Positions 53,824-63,470 of a DNA stretch of 64,000 nt are shown here, in pieces. Source of the stretch: Bacteroidia bacterium (GTDB taxonomy: Bacteria; Bacteroidota; Bacteroidia; J057); assembly GCA_030430205.1 (NCBI GenBank), contig JAUIGE010000016.1:1-64000 (forward strand), in the 5' to 3' direction. The notes below the pieces were generated by a model. It made no database searches. It worked only from the letters and a program-made list of their open reading frames with translations, and had not been told where the DNA came from. The position numbers were made by a program, and so were the translations under genes. Positions within the stretch are counted from its first letter, which is position 1; each line of letters starts with the position of its first letter.

Positions 53824-55293
53824 ATGCAAAAGTACAAAACAGCCATTTTATTCTTTGTAGTAAGTCTTTTATTCCTTTCTCCTGAGCTGAGAGCTCAGGA
53901 AGTAGTAGCCCAGCTTGACCTCGGCCGGCGTGATCCTCAACCGGATTTTATTGAATATAGCCCCGCTGATGGCGGCTTGATAACCCTGGGGCCAGGGAAC
54001 ACACGCTCCACCCGCTTTGTCACCATTCGCAAGTATGACAAAGACCTGAAACCGACCTGGACCAAAGAGGTCATGGAACAAAATGGCCGCAAAAACCTGG
54101 ACTTTTTGTCTGTCATCGGCGAGAATATTCTCGTTTTTGTCTCTGAATTTTACCTCAGGGAAGGCATTATCAAAACCTATTATTATCGCTATGACCTGGA
54201 AGGAAATCTCCTCGGAGATCAGGAAACCCTTTCCGTTTATCCCAACCAGAAAGAACAAAAAGTAGACCTCCAGTATGTCCTGTCTTCCAATAGGCGAAAG
54301 CTGCTATGCTTTAAAAATCTGGAGAACCGCAAGGAGTCTGAAAAGCTGCTTTATTACGTTTTTGATGAAGAAGGAGCTTATACCCGCAGCGGGGAAATCG
54401 CCCTGAATTTTCCCGATAACCAGTTTGCGATCAAATCTGTGCAGGTCAGCAATGACGGCAATGTGTTTTGGCTGGGAAAGCTTTTCCTCAAAAACCGGGT
54501 GAATAATCCGGAGGCTTTCAAGTATATCATGTATCGCTATGATACCCGGGATGAGAAAATGACAGAGGTCGAAATAGACCTGGGCGGGCGCTATATCACC
54601 GATTTGGCTTTTAAGCTGGATAGAGAGGAAAATATCTACCTCGCAGGATTTTATTCCTACAGCAGCACCGATCGCATGATCGGCACGATCATGCAAAAGA
54701 TCAAGCCTGATGGCAAAGCCATCATAGACGCCACCGAGCCCTTTAGCAAGGAATTCCTTGCCAATTACCTGACCCATAGTCAGATCAGTCGTGGCCGCGA
54801 ATTGCGAAATTTTTACCTCAACAAGATCGTACTGCGATCTGACGGAGGCGTGCTGCTGCTTGCCGAAAAATTTTACATTACTTATCGCTCCTATCGTCAC
54901 CCACAGGGCTACTGGGTAGATCGGGAGGTATATCACTATGAGGATATCATCCTGACATCGGTCTCTGCTGAAGGCAAGATCGAGTGGCAAAATATCGTGG
55001 AAAAATCACAGGTATCGGAAAATCCTTCTACTCTTTCCTATTTCAATGCCATGAGTCAGCAGGGCGCTCATGTATTCTACGAATATCGCCCCATGAACCT
55101 CGAGTACAACGTCTACTACAATACCATTGACATCAATGGCAACGTATCTGCGCGTATGCCGCTGATTCCGGCTTACCGATCCAGCTACGAATATTACCCG
55201 CGCTTTTGCCAGCAGATCAATAGCAGTGAATCCCTGATGGTCTTTTATCAGACGCGAGGGAAGATTTTGTCGATTGTGAGGGTGGCGATATAG
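53824..55293 (+). CDS. Secreted protein of unknown function
   Basis: A 489-residue protein with signal peptide (AILFFVVSLLFLSPELRAQ). The mature protein is beta-rich and has repeated short motifs (R.YDKDLKPTW, YRYDLEGNLLG, VFDEEGAYTR, YRYDTRDEKM), suggesting a propeller-like fold. No catalytic motif seen. It forms a unit with the small gene in front and converges on tex, 2 bp apart. Confidence 0.7.
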   Translation: MQKYKTAILFFVVSLLFLSPELRAQEVVAQLDLGRRDPQPDFIEYSPADGGLITLGPGNTRSTRFVTIRKYDKDLKPTWTKEVMEQNGRKNLDFLSVIGENILVFVSEFYLREGIIKTYYYRYDLEGNLLGDQETLSVYPNQKEQKVDLQYVLSSNRRKLLCFKNLENRKESEKLLYYVFDEEGAYTRSGEIALNFPDNQFAIKSVQVSNDGNVFWLGKLFLKNRVNNPEAFKYIMYRYDTRDEKMTEVEIDLGGRYITDLAFKLDREENIYLAGFYSYSSTDRMIGTIMQKIKPDGKAIIDATEPFSKEFLANYLTHSQISRGRELRNFYLNKIVLRSDGGVLLLAEKFYITYRSYRHPQGYWVDREVYHYEDIILTSVSAEGKIEWQNIVEKSQVSENPSTLSYFNAMSQQGAHVFYEYRPMNLEYNVYYNTIDINGNVSARMPLIPAYRSSYEYYPRFCQQINSSESLMVFYQTRGKILSIVRVAI

Positions 55294-55295
55294 TT

Positions 55296-57461
55296 TTACC
55301 TCCGTTCCCGCCTGGGCGGCGGTCCCTGCCCTTCTGCCTTCATCGAAAGGCTGATCCGCTTGCGCTTCACATCCACTTCCACGATGCGGACTTTTACCTT
55401 CTGTTGAACCTTGAGGATTTCGCTGGGATGCTTGATAAAGCGATTGGCGATCTGGGAGATATGCACCAGCCCGTCCTGATGGACGCCAACGTCCACAAAA
55501 GCGCCAAAATCGGCGACATTGGTGACGATGCCCGGTAGCCACATACCGACCGAAAGGTCTTCGATGGCGTTGACGCGCTCGTCGAAGCTAAAAGCTTCGA
55601 ACTGCTGGCGCGGGTCGCGCCCGGGTTTGGCGAGCTCATCGAGGATGTCGCGGAGGGTAGGCAGGCCGACCGTGTCGGTCACATACTCTTTGAGGCGTAT
55701 CTGCCTGCGCAGATCGTCATTTTTCATCAGGTCAGCGAGGCTCACGCCGAGGTCTTTCGCCATTTTTTTGACGATATCATAACTCTCAGGATGCACAGCG
55801 CTGGCATCCAGCGGGTTTTTGCCGTCGCGGATGCGCAGGAAGCCTGCGGATTGCTCAAAGGCCTTTGGGCCTAGTCTCGGTACTTTTTTGAGTTCTGCGC
55901 GGGATTGGAAAGGCCCGTTTTCATTGCGGTAGTCAATGATATTTTGGGCCAGGCCCGGGCCGAGGCCCGAGACATAGGTGAGCAACTCCCTGGAAGCCGT
56001 ATTGACCTCCACGCCTACGGCATTTACACAAGACATGACGGTGTCATCGAGGCTCTTTTTGAGCAGGCTCTGATCCACATCATGTTGGTATTGGCCAACG
56101 CCGATAGATTTGGGATCGAGCTTGACAAGCTCCGCCAGCGGATCGGCGAGACGCCGACCGATAGAAACCGCGCCGCGCACGGTGAGGTCCAGATCGGGAA
56201 ATTCTTCCCGCGCCACTTCAGATGCAGAGTAGATAGAAGCACCGCTTTCATTGACCATGACGACCTGCGTCTCTTTGGGTAGCTTGAGTGAGCGCACAAA
56301 GGCCTCCGTCTCGCGGCCGGCAGTGCCGTTGCCGATGGAGATAGCTTCGATTTTGTATTTGTATATCAAATCCATCAGCGTCATCTCCGAACGGACATTC
56401 TGACGCTGGGGCGGATGGGGATAAATGGCGGTAAAATCCAGCAATTTGCCCTGGGCATCCAGGCAAACCACTTTGCAACCCGTGCGAAAGCCCGGGTCAA
56501 TGGCCATGATGCGTTTTTGACCAAAAGGCGCTGCCATGAGCAATTCGCGCAGGTTCTGCACAAAAACCTGAATAGCAGTTTCATCTGCCTTGTCTTTGCT
56601 CCAAATGCGGATTTCTGTCTCCATGGAGGGTGACAAAAGGCGTTTATAACTGTCTCTGACAGCCTGGCGCACCTGCTCACCGGCGGGACCCTCGTTGGCT
56701 ACATAATAATCTTCGAGTAAATACAGGGCTTCGCCTTCATCAGGCCCGATGCTCAGCGAAAGGATCAATTCCTTTTCTCCCCTTCTCAAAGCCAGCAAAC
56801 GATGCGAAGGCATCTGTTCAATGGGTTCATTCCATTCAAAGTAATCTTTGAATTTTTCTCCTTCTTCTTCTTTCCCTTTGATCACTTTTGCCTGCACGAC
56901 CCCTCCTTTGATAAAGAGTCTGCGCATATCGGCGCGCACTTCGGCATCTTCATTGACGATTTCAGCGATGATGTCTCGGGCGCCTTGCAGGGCTTCTTCA
57001 ACGTTGTTGACGCCTTTTTCCTCATTGAGGTATTTGGAGGCTTCAGCTTCGAGGTCGAAGTTGTCCTGCTCCAGGATGCGCTCAGCCAGGGGCTGGAGGC
57101 CTTTTTCTTTGGCGATGGTGGCGCGTGTGCGCCTTTTGGGGCGGTAGGGAAGATAAATATCTTCGAGCGTTGCCATGTTCTCAGCGGCCATGATGGCCTT
57201 CTGCAATTCATCTGTCAGGAGCTCCCGCTCCTCTAGCGAGGCCAGGATGGCTTCGCGGCGCTTGTCAAGCGCTGTAAGCGCTTCAGATTGATCGCGGATC
57301 GCGGCGATCTGTACCTCATCGAGGGTGCCTGTGGCTTCTTTTCTGTAGCGGGCGATAAATGGAACGGTGGCACCTTCTGCCAGAAGGTTGATGGTGGCGC
57401 TGACTTGTCCGCGGTTGATGCCCAGGTTTTGGGCGATTTTGTGAATATGACTTTCCTGCAT
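55296..57461 (-). CDS. tex: Tex-family RNA-binding transcription accessory protein
   Basis: A 721-residue protein of normal Tex length. An N-terminal helical part contains EGATVPFIARYRKEATGTLDE, then a YqgF-like RNase H domain (RIMAIDPGFRTGCKVV). A helix-hairpin-helix region follows (VNTASRELLTYVSGLGPGLAQNIIDYRNENG). The C-terminal S1 RNA-binding domain is LSVGMWLPGIVTNVADFGAFVDVGVHQDGLVHISQ (about 635-670). Tex is conserved and binds nucleic acid, but its precise job is unclear. Confidence 0.95.
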   Translation of the reverse strand: MQESHIHKIAQNLGINRGQVSATINLLAEGATVPFIARYRKEATGTLDEVQIAAIRDQSEALTALDKRREAILASLEERELLTDELQKAIMAAENMATLEDIYLPYRPKRRTRATIAKEKGLQPLAERILEQDNFDLEAEASKYLNEEKGVNNVEEALQGARDIIAEIVNEDAEVRADMRRLFIKGGVVQAKVIKGKEEEGEKFKDYFEWNEPIEQMPSHRLLALRRGEKELILSLSIGPDEGEALYLLEDYYVANEGPAGEQVRQAVRDSYKRLLSPSMETEIRIWSKDKADETAIQVFVQNLRELLMAAPFGQKRIMAIDPGFRTGCKVVCLDAQGKLLDFTAIYPHPPQRQNVRSEMTLMDLIYKYKIEAISIGNGTAGRETEAFVRSLKLPKETQVVMVNESGASIYSASEVAREEFPDLDLTVRGAVSIGRRLADPLAELVKLDPKSIGVGQYQHDVDQSLLKKSLDDTVMSCVNAVGVEVNTASRELLTYVSGLGPGLAQNIIDYRNENGPFQSRAELKKVPRLGPKAFEQSAGFLRIRDGKNPLDASAVHPESYDIVKKMAKDLGVSLADLMKNDDLRRQIRLKEYVTDTVGLPTLRDILDELAKPGRDPRQQFEAFSFDERVNAIEDLSVGMWLPGIVTNVADFGAFVDVGVHQDGLVHISQIANRFIKHPSEILKVQQKVKVRIVEVDVKRKRISLSMKAEGQGPPPRRERR

Positions 57462-57470
57462 TTTGTTTTC

Positions 57471-57560
57471 AGTTGGCAGTTTCTAGTTTGCAGAATTTAA
57501 GTCAACTGTATACTGCCAACTGCCAACTGCCAACTGTATACTGCCAACTTCATACTGCAC
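57471..57560. repeat. AGTTGGCAGT dispersed repeat between tex and its neighbour
   Basis: AGTTGGCAGT (57471-57480) faces several copies of its complement (ACTGCCAACTGCCAACTGCC, then ACTGTATACTGCC) at 57508-57546, so the region can form stem-loops. It is the same family as the arrays at 45756 and 7124, with AA for CC or GG in the spacer. Confidence 0.7.
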
Positions 57561-57567
57561 ACTAGTC

Positions 57568-58191
57568 CTACTTTTCGACCAAATCTAAAGTTTTGCCATC
57601 AAAGATATAGGAAAATTTGCGACCGTTGCGCTGTTTTTGCTCGATTTGTCCGGGTTGAAGTAAAACGGTGCCGCGGAACTCAAAGAGGATTTGGGTTCCT
57701 TTTTGGTAGATATCCATTTGCTGCAAAATGCTGGCAGGATAATTTTCGGGCGGGCGGGTGCCTGCGAGGTTGAGAAAACCTACATCTATCATCCCGCTAT
57801 CCTGGATGGAGAAGACGTGTACGCCCCAGGAGTATTCGGTGCCGATTTCAGCAATGACGATGCGGTGACCCTCTTGGGTTTGGAAAAAATAGGGATTCAA
57901 ATAATAGCTTTCGCCTTGCCCGTGGGTAGAAAACTTCACCTTAAACCGGTCATTTTCTTTTTTGAGGTAATAGAGCCTCAGTCCATCGGTATAGGATTTA
58001 TTTTTTTTGCCAATGAGCAAAAATTCTTCTTCAGAAAGCTTGTAGGTCTCAAGTTCATTGAAGCCTTTTACATCAATATTTTCCTTGAACCTGATGGGGA
58101 CAAAAGGTTCATATAGGAATTGGTCCTGAGCCCAGAGGGCTGGAGCAGTTAACAAGCAGCAAAATGTCACAATGAGGGCTATCCGACTCAT
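57568..58191 (-). CDS. Secreted protein of unknown function
   Basis: A 207-residue protein with signal peptide (ALIVTFCCLLTAPALWAQ). The mature part is beta-rich and charged (FVPIRFKENIDVKGFNELETYKL, then ENDRFKVKFSTHGQGESYY). No family recognised. ATG 58191 starts the signal peptide; ATG 58206 is an alternative. It lies 24 bp after the SDR gene on the same strand. Confidence 0.65.
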   Translation of the reverse strand: MSRIALIVTFCCLLTAPALWAQDQFLYEPFVPIRFKENIDVKGFNELETYKLSEEEFLLIGKKNKSYTDGLRLYYLKKENDRFKVKFSTHGQGESYYLNPYFFQTQEGHRIVIAEIGTEYSWGVHVFSIQDSGMIDVGFLNLAGTRPPENYPASILQQMDIYQKGTQILFEFRGTVLLQPGQIEQKQRNGRKFSYIFDGKTLDLVEK

Positions 58192-58215
58192 GTTTGTTGG
58201 CGGCATTAATGCGTA

Positions 58216-59088
58216 TCAGGACGGCAATATAGTATGAAAATCGGGTATTTGAAATGGGGGAATATACCTACCGTCTATATCGGTAAACCCGTAGGCTTTG
58301 GCGAGGCTTCCGACGGAGAGGCATTTGCCACTTTTCTTCAGTATATCCTTATCTGCTGCCAGGGCAGCGATGGCTCTCCCGACATATTGGGGAGAGTGTG
58401 TGCCCGAAAGTTCTTCTTTGGGCGCATCTTTCATGGCTTGCATCACGCGCTCGGTACGGACCCAGCCGGGGTGGATCGCCAGAGCGGCTATCTTGTGCTG
58501 ATAAAGCTCGAGGGCCATGCCATAGGCGAGGCGATCTACCGCCGCCTTGGCGGTGTCATACATGCTTGTGTGCAGAAATTTACCCTGATCTCCAGCGGAG
58601 ATATTGATGATCAGGCCGGCGCCTTTGGCGATCATGAGAGGAGCCGCCAGGCGGCTGGCGTTATAATGGGCACGCAGCCCTGCTGTAAACATCCCGTCCC
58701 AACGGGAGAGATCCTGCTCCCAAAAGGGCTCGCTAAAAGTGTCGTCATGATGCTCATAGCCTCCCCAGACATTGTTGACAAGGATGTCAATGCGGTTGTG
58801 GTTGTGTCGGATCTCGGCGAAAAGGTGATCCACCTGCTCATCTTTTGTGTGGTCACAAAGGACAGCGATGCCTTCGCCTCCAGCCTGGCTGACAAGTGCC
58901 GCTGTTTCTTCCAGGGTGCCCGGCAGCTCGTCACTGTTGGGACGACCTTCCCGGCTCCTTCCCGTCACATAGACGGTCGCGCCGGCCTGGCCCAAAACGA
59001 TTGCAATGCCGCGGCCCACGCCACGGCTGGCCCCTGTAACCAGGGCTACCTTTCCTTGTAAGTTGGGAGGGATATAGGAATTACTCAT
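58216..59088 (-). CDS. Short-chain dehydrogenase/reductase
   Basis: A 290-residue classical SDR. The dinucleotide motif is VTGASRGVGRG (about 18-28), and NNVWGG fits the NNAG position. The catalytic Tyr166 and Lys170 are in MYDTAKAAVD, with Ser153 upstream in INISAGD. The active-site set is complete; the substrate is unknown. Its start overlaps the end of the FRG-domain gene by 8 bp, so the two are translationally coupled. Confidence 0.9.
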   Translation of the reverse strand: MSNSYIPPNLQGKVALVTGASRGVGRGIAIVLGQAGATVYVTGRSREGRPNSDELPGTLEETAALVSQAGGEGIAVLCDHTKDEQVDHLFAEIRHNHNRIDILVNNVWGGYEHHDDTFSEPFWEQDLSRWDGMFTAGLRAHYNASRLAAPLMIAKGAGLIINISAGDQGKFLHTSMYDTAKAAVDRLAYGMALELYQHKIAALAIHPGWVRTERVMQAMKDAPKEELSGTHSPQYVGRAIAALAADKDILKKSGKCLSVGSLAKAYGFTDIDGRYIPPFQIPDFHTILPS

Positions 59089-59881
59089 GATCTTCTTTTC
59101 TGATATCTTTATAGTGTCTTTTTAGCCAGGTTGCCAGGCCGTCCAAACCGGGAAAAAGCACCCGCTCGTTTATATTGGATTGATCCAGTTTATCTCTGAT
59201 TTCCCATTTGAGGTGGGCAGGGATACAGATTTTAAAAGAACGGATTTCTTTGGCATGAATCCATTCATGCAGTTGGGTATCCGGATTGGACATCATCGAA
59301 AAGAGCGCATATTGGTTGACAATGCGTTGGTCCATGGAAGGTGGCTCAAAAAATACCACAAAATCATCTTCCTTTAAAGATTTCAAATCTTCCAATGAAC
59401 GGGCAGCCCTATCCAACATTTCCGCAGTAAACACATGCGAACCTTCTGCATAAATAATGCTTTTCAGCTGATCGGGCAAATAGTTGATGGCATCTACATA
59501 ATTTACTGCCCAGATCACGCCATCAATATGGAACTGGGAGAAGTCTGCTGTGGCGAAATGCAGCGCCACATAAGGCGAATAGGTCCAGTCAAGCAGCCTG
59601 GTGGGCAAGCCGTGGTGCTGGGCTATGGCCAGCCAGTTCCAGATGGATTTGTTATCATCATCATCCATCTGGGAGTATTTGCGGAAATTGCGCAGCAGAT
59701 GCGGTTCGAGATGAGATTCTCCCAGCCGGTTGAGGCTGCTTGAGAGGTCATATTTCAGGCTATGCAAGCCCCGGTAGATGTAGGAAGATCGAAAACGTTT
59801 GAGCTTAGGCTGATAAGCGTCATGATAAAGTGCGTCCTGAAGCTCAGTCCAGGAGTTTACCTCAATGATGTGTTCTTCCAT
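59081..59881 (-). CDS. FRG domain protein
   Basis: A 266-residue protein with an FRG domain. The motif IYRG (around 34-37) is present, and the family's QHHGLPTRLLDWTYSPYVALHFA block is at about 107-129. FRG domains occur alone in many bacteria and in some defence-associated proteins. Their biochemistry is mostly unknown, although a link to ADP-ribosyl-type folds has been suggested. No toxin or nuclease domain is attached here. It is coupled to the SDR gene. Confidence 0.82.
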   Translation of the reverse strand: MEEHIIEVNSWTELQDALYHDAYQPKLKRFRSSYIYRGLHSLKYDLSSSLNRLGESHLEPHLLRNFRKYSQMDDDDNKSIWNWLAIAQHHGLPTRLLDWTYSPYVALHFATADFSQFHIDGVIWAVNYVDAINYLPDQLKSIIYAEGSHVFTAEMLDRAARSLEDLKSLKEDDFVVFFEPPSMDQRIVNQYALFSMMSNPDTQLHEWIHAKEIRSFKICIPAHLKWEIRDKLDQSNINERVLFPGLDGLATWLKRHYKDIRKEDHE

Positions 59882-59890
59882 ATATCCATT

Positions 59891-61033
59891 TTAGTACTGC
59901 GCTCTGTAAAAGCGAAATTCCTGGCTTACAGGCATAGGATTTTCCCTAAACCAATTGACAAAGTTATCGAAGGATTCGCTGTTTTGCTCATACCAATCGT
60001 CAAAAACTTTTTCATCGCCTTTCAACAATAGCCACATGCTATATGCCTCAAAGTAGCCCAGCCCCTTCAATTCATTTTGCCATTCCAGCATTACGTTGGG
60101 ATATTTTTCTCCGCTATTGGCGTCTTTATTCTCATCAAACCATTGATCCAGAAAGAGAGTCCGTAGCTCGGTGATCGCTACTGCATCCAGTTTTTGTTTC
60201 TTTTTCAGCTTGTGGTTGGTGCTATATACAGCCAGGCTGGTGGAGAAGGTCATTTCAAAGATTAGGTTAAAAGGAAATATCAATCCGCTGGCGAGGTCCG
60301 CCGTATCCTCAATGCTGATGGTGATTTGATTGGAGGAAAAATCGACCTTCATTTTCTTTTTTGATGTGATCTCGATGTTCTCCTGATAGGTATCGTGCAG
60401 CAATTTGCTGATTTCAATGGTGCGGTTGGTATTTCTTTCAAGGTTCATGAAAATCTCTCCATATATCAGGCCCCAGACCTTTTCTTCCGTCGCTTTGCAA
60501 AATACCTTGGAAGCCCAATAGTAATTGGATGGATAAGCCGGAGCGACTTCTATCCCCTTTTCCCAAATGGACAGGCCCTTCTCCAGATTTTCTTTTACCA
60601 AGCCTTCTACCACACCCAGCTCCAGATAAAGACCTCCAGCGAGGGGAAATAATGCTAATCCTTCTTTATATATTTCTATGGCTTTGTCCGGATCTCCTTC
60701 TATGTCATGAAGGCTTCCTAAAAGCTGATAAACCAGTGCGCCCGTGCTGTCAAAGTCAGCCAGGAGCTTATTGAGGACCTCAATAGCCTTTTGATTTTCG
60801 CTTTGGAGGTGGTAGGAAAGGGCAATTTCGTAGGAATAAATATGGTTTTCCGGGTCCAGCTTGTTGCATTTTTCAAGCAGCCTGCGGCTTTCATCATATT
60901 CGCCTTCGTCCATCAATTCGATGGCTTCTCCTGCGATTTTTTTGGCTTCCTCCTGGGAGTCCTCCTGGGCAAAAAGAGAAATAGGGGCTAGAATCAGGGA
61001 AATAAAAACAAGGATAAGGATGAAGTTTTTCAT
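59891..61033 (-). CDS. Secreted or periplasmic TPR protein
   Basis: A 380-residue protein with a signal peptide (FILILVFISLILAPISLFAQ). Residues about 25-175 contain four or five TPR-like repeats (AIELMDEGEYDESRRLLEKCNKLDPEN, and YEIALSYHLQSENQKAIEVLNKLL). The second half is helical and of unknown family. It probably acts as a scaffold in the periplasm. It lies 9 bp before the FRG gene on the same strand. Confidence 0.75.
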   Translation of the reverse strand: MKNFILILVFISLILAPISLFAQEDSQEEAKKIAGEAIELMDEGEYDESRRLLEKCNKLDPENHIYSYEIALSYHLQSENQKAIEVLNKLLADFDSTGALVYQLLGSLHDIEGDPDKAIEIYKEGLALFPLAGGLYLELGVVEGLVKENLEKGLSIWEKGIEVAPAYPSNYYWASKVFCKATEEKVWGLIYGEIFMNLERNTNRTIEISKLLHDTYQENIEITSKKKMKVDFSSNQITISIEDTADLASGLIFPFNLIFEMTFSTSLAVYSTNHKLKKKQKLDAVAITELRTLFLDQWFDENKDANSGEKYPNVMLEWQNELKGLGYFEAYSMWLLLKGDEKVFDDWYEQNSESFDNFVNWFRENPMPVSQEFRFYRAQY

Positions 61034-61058
61034 GAGACTTGGATATTAAAGGTTTTAC

Positions 61059-62228
61059 ATGATAATTGAAATTAGTAAAAAATTTCCAATCATCTTGGCA
61101 GGCATCTATCTCCATATCCCCTTTTGCAAGCAAGCTTGCAGCTATTGTGACTTTCACTTTTCGACCAATCTCAGCCGGAAGGCTGATGTGGTGGCAGCCA
61201 TGGTGATGGAAATTGCCTTGCAAAAAGATTTTTTTGACGAAAAAACCATACTCCAAACGATCTATTTTGGCGGAGGCACGCCCAGCATCCTGAGTGAAGC
61301 GGAGCTCCGCCAGCTTTTTGAAGCCATTTATTTTCACTTCCCGGTGGCCGAAGATGCAGAAATCACCCTGGAAGCAAATCCAGACAATATGCATGAGGCC
61401 AATCTCCAGGCCTGGAGATCTCTCGGTATCAACCGCCTCAGCGTCGGTATCCAGTCTTTCAGACAGGATGATATGAAGTGGATGCGGCGCAGCCACAGCG
61501 TAACCCAGGCACGCCAATGCGTGCAGGATGCCCGCAAAGCAGGCTTTGACAAGCTCTCCCTCGACCTCATCTTCGGCGGGCCAAACCTCAGCCTCGCCGC
61601 ATGGCGGGAGAACCTCGAAAGCCTGTTGGCTTTTCAGCCCGAGCATATTTCGCTCTATGCCCTGACCATAGAAGAAAAGACCATCCTGCACAATTGGGTG
61701 CAGAAAGAGAAGCTGGAGCCCGCTTCAGACGAAGTCTACCAGCAGCAATTTTTGCTGGCGCATGAGCTGATGACAGCCGCAGGCTATGAGCACTACGAAG
61801 TCAGCAACTTCGCCCGACCCGGCTACCGCTCCCGCCACAACAGCTCCTACTGGAAAGGCCTGCCTTACCTCGGCATCGGGCCATCGGCCCACAGCTACGA
61901 CGGCCAGCAGCGCAGCTGGAATATTTCCAACAATTTCAAATACATGCAAAGCCTGCAGCAAGGCCAACCCGCAACCGCAGAAAGGGAAGAATTGAGCCTG
62001 AAAGACCGATATCATGAGCATATCATGACGGGATTGAGGCGGGTCGAGGGGATTGATCTGGCGGAAATAAAGGCGCTTTTCAATATAGATATGCAAAAAA
62101 ACTTTGCATCAGAGCTGGAAGGGCTGCTTCGCAGAAAGCAGATGTGGATGCAAGGAAACCGGCTTGGCTTTGAGCCGGAGGGATGGATTATTTCGGATGA
62201 GATCATCAGTCGGTTTTTCATAGATTGA
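61059..62228 (+). CDS. hemW: HemW-like radical SAM protein (heme chaperone)
   Basis: A 377- to 389-residue radical SAM protein. The cluster motif is CKQACSYC (Cys23, Cys27, Cys30), the CxxxCxxC form used by HemW, followed by YFGGGTPSIL and NPDN. HemW-type proteins are often called coproporphyrinogen oxidase but act as heme chaperones; the spacing fits HemW. Family members start as MAGIYLHIPFC, so TTG 61095 (encoding AGIYLHIPFC after it) may be the real start rather than ATG 61059. Confidence 0.9.
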   Translation: MIIEISKKFPIILAGIYLHIPFCKQACSYCDFHFSTNLSRKADVVAAMVMEIALQKDFFDEKTILQTIYFGGGTPSILSEAELRQLFEAIYFHFPVAEDAEITLEANPDNMHEANLQAWRSLGINRLSVGIQSFRQDDMKWMRRSHSVTQARQCVQDARKAGFDKLSLDLIFGGPNLSLAAWRENLESLLAFQPEHISLYALTIEEKTILHNWVQKEKLEPASDEVYQQQFLLAHELMTAAGYEHYEVSNFARPGYRSRHNSSYWKGLPYLGIGPSAHSYDGQQRSWNISNNFKYMQSLQQGQPATAEREELSLKDRYHEHIMTGLRRVEGIDLAEIKALFNIDMQKNFASELEGLLRRKQMWMQGNRLGFEPEGWIISDEIISRFFID

Positions 62229-62269
62229 AATCTAGCCGCCTGCAAACCAGCACATCTGCAAATTTTCCC

Positions 62270-62278
62270 TATCTTTGC
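62270..62278 (+). promoter_or_regulatory. Candidate -7 box for the Wzz-like gene
   Basis: TATCTTTGC is an exact fit to TAnnTTTGC. No clear -33 TTTG is seen at the expected distance. The ATG is 29 nt downstream. Confidence 0.45.
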
Positions 62279-62307
62279 GCAAATTTTGAGGAACCCATGT
62301 TCCTATC

Positions 62308-63465
62308 ATGACTATGGCAAACGAGCAAACACTCAACCTCTCCTATCTGGTCGCAGTCGTGCGACGGTATTTCTGGTATCTGGTCCTGGTGGTCGGGCTG
62401 GCAGGCCTGCTGGCAATTGTTTTCACCATGCCCAGCTTTTACCCGCCGGAATACCGCTCCAGCACCGTGATTTTCCCCACCAACCCGGAGCGCTTTGATG
62501 GAGTAGGGCTTTTTGATGAAGAGCCTACCCTATACCTCTACGGCGATGGCAAATCAGTAGAAAAGCTGATTAATATCGCCACCTCCGAGGAGGTGATGCT
62601 GCGGGTACTGGATTCATTGAATCTTTGGGCTGCCTATGGCATTGACCCCAATGATACAGCTTCTGCACCCAAGTACAAGGCAAACCGGATCTACAGCGAC
62701 ATCATGCGTGTGGTGAAAGTAGGTGGAAATGGGGTGGAAATATCTGCGCTGGATGTGAATCCACGCCGTGCTGCTGCCATCGTCAACCTGGTGGTTTATC
62801 TGACAGATAAAATCAACCGGGACATGCTCAACACCAACAAATCACGCATCCTGAGCATTTATGAGGGGAGTTTGGAGAAATTGAAAGACCAAATGGGCTT
62901 TTATGCCGACAGCGCCAGCAAGGTACGTTTGCAATATTTTGTCTTTGAAAATCAGGGCCAGACAGAGATGGTGGTAGGCGAAGTGCTGAGGGCACAGTCG
63001 GATCTGGCTGCTGCCAACGCCAGGCTGAAGTCTGTCAAAAGCCGCTTTGGCGCCGCCTCCGAGAAGGCAAAAGATGCCCAAATGGAAGTCGCCATGGCTG
63101 AAGGTCGAGTCTACGCAGTCACCAAACAGTCAAGCGGCACGCCCATCAACCTGGAAACCTTTGCCTACGGCATAGACCGCATCACCGCTTTGGGAGACAT
63201 CAGCTACCGTCTCGCAAGCAAAGTGAAAGAGGTTCAAGCCAAAATAGAATATTTGAACATGATGGACACGGGCGAATTCAGCACCATCCTGATTGTAGAA
63301 GATGCCAAACCCGCCGACCGCAAATCGCGGCCTATCCGATGGATCATCCTGGCTGCCAGCATCATGATAAGTGGGCTGGTGAGCCTGATCGCTGTGGTCC
63401 TGATAGATTTTTTGACGAAAAAAGCTGATACAGAAACCCCATCAGATACAGAAACCAAATCATAG
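62308..63465 (+). CDS. Wzz-like polysaccharide co-polymerase
   Basis: A 385-residue bitopic protein. First membrane helix about 20-40 (YFWYLVLVVGLAGLLAIVFTM), a periplasmic helical domain with long coiled coils, then a second helix about 347-370 (WIILAASIMISGLVSLIAVVLI). This matches chain-length determinants of O-antigen or exopolysaccharide assembly (Wzz family). The extreme N-terminus lacks a tyrosine-kinase domain. No polymer genes adjoin in the window. Confidence 0.72.
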   Translation: MTMANEQTLNLSYLVAVVRRYFWYLVLVVGLAGLLAIVFTMPSFYPPEYRSSTVIFPTNPERFDGVGLFDEEPTLYLYGDGKSVEKLINIATSEEVMLRVLDSLNLWAAYGIDPNDTASAPKYKANRIYSDIMRVVKVGGNGVEISALDVNPRRAAAIVNLVVYLTDKINRDMLNTNKSRILSIYEGSLEKLKDQMGFYADSASKVRLQYFVFENQGQTEMVVGEVLRAQSDLAAANARLKSVKSRFGAASEKAKDAQMEVAMAEGRVYAVTKQSSGTPINLETFAYGIDRITALGDISYRLASKVKEVQAKIEYLNMMDTGEFSTILIVEDAKPADRKSRPIRWIILAASIMISGLVSLIAVVLIDFLTKKADTETPSDTETKS

Positions 63466-63470
63466 CCCCC

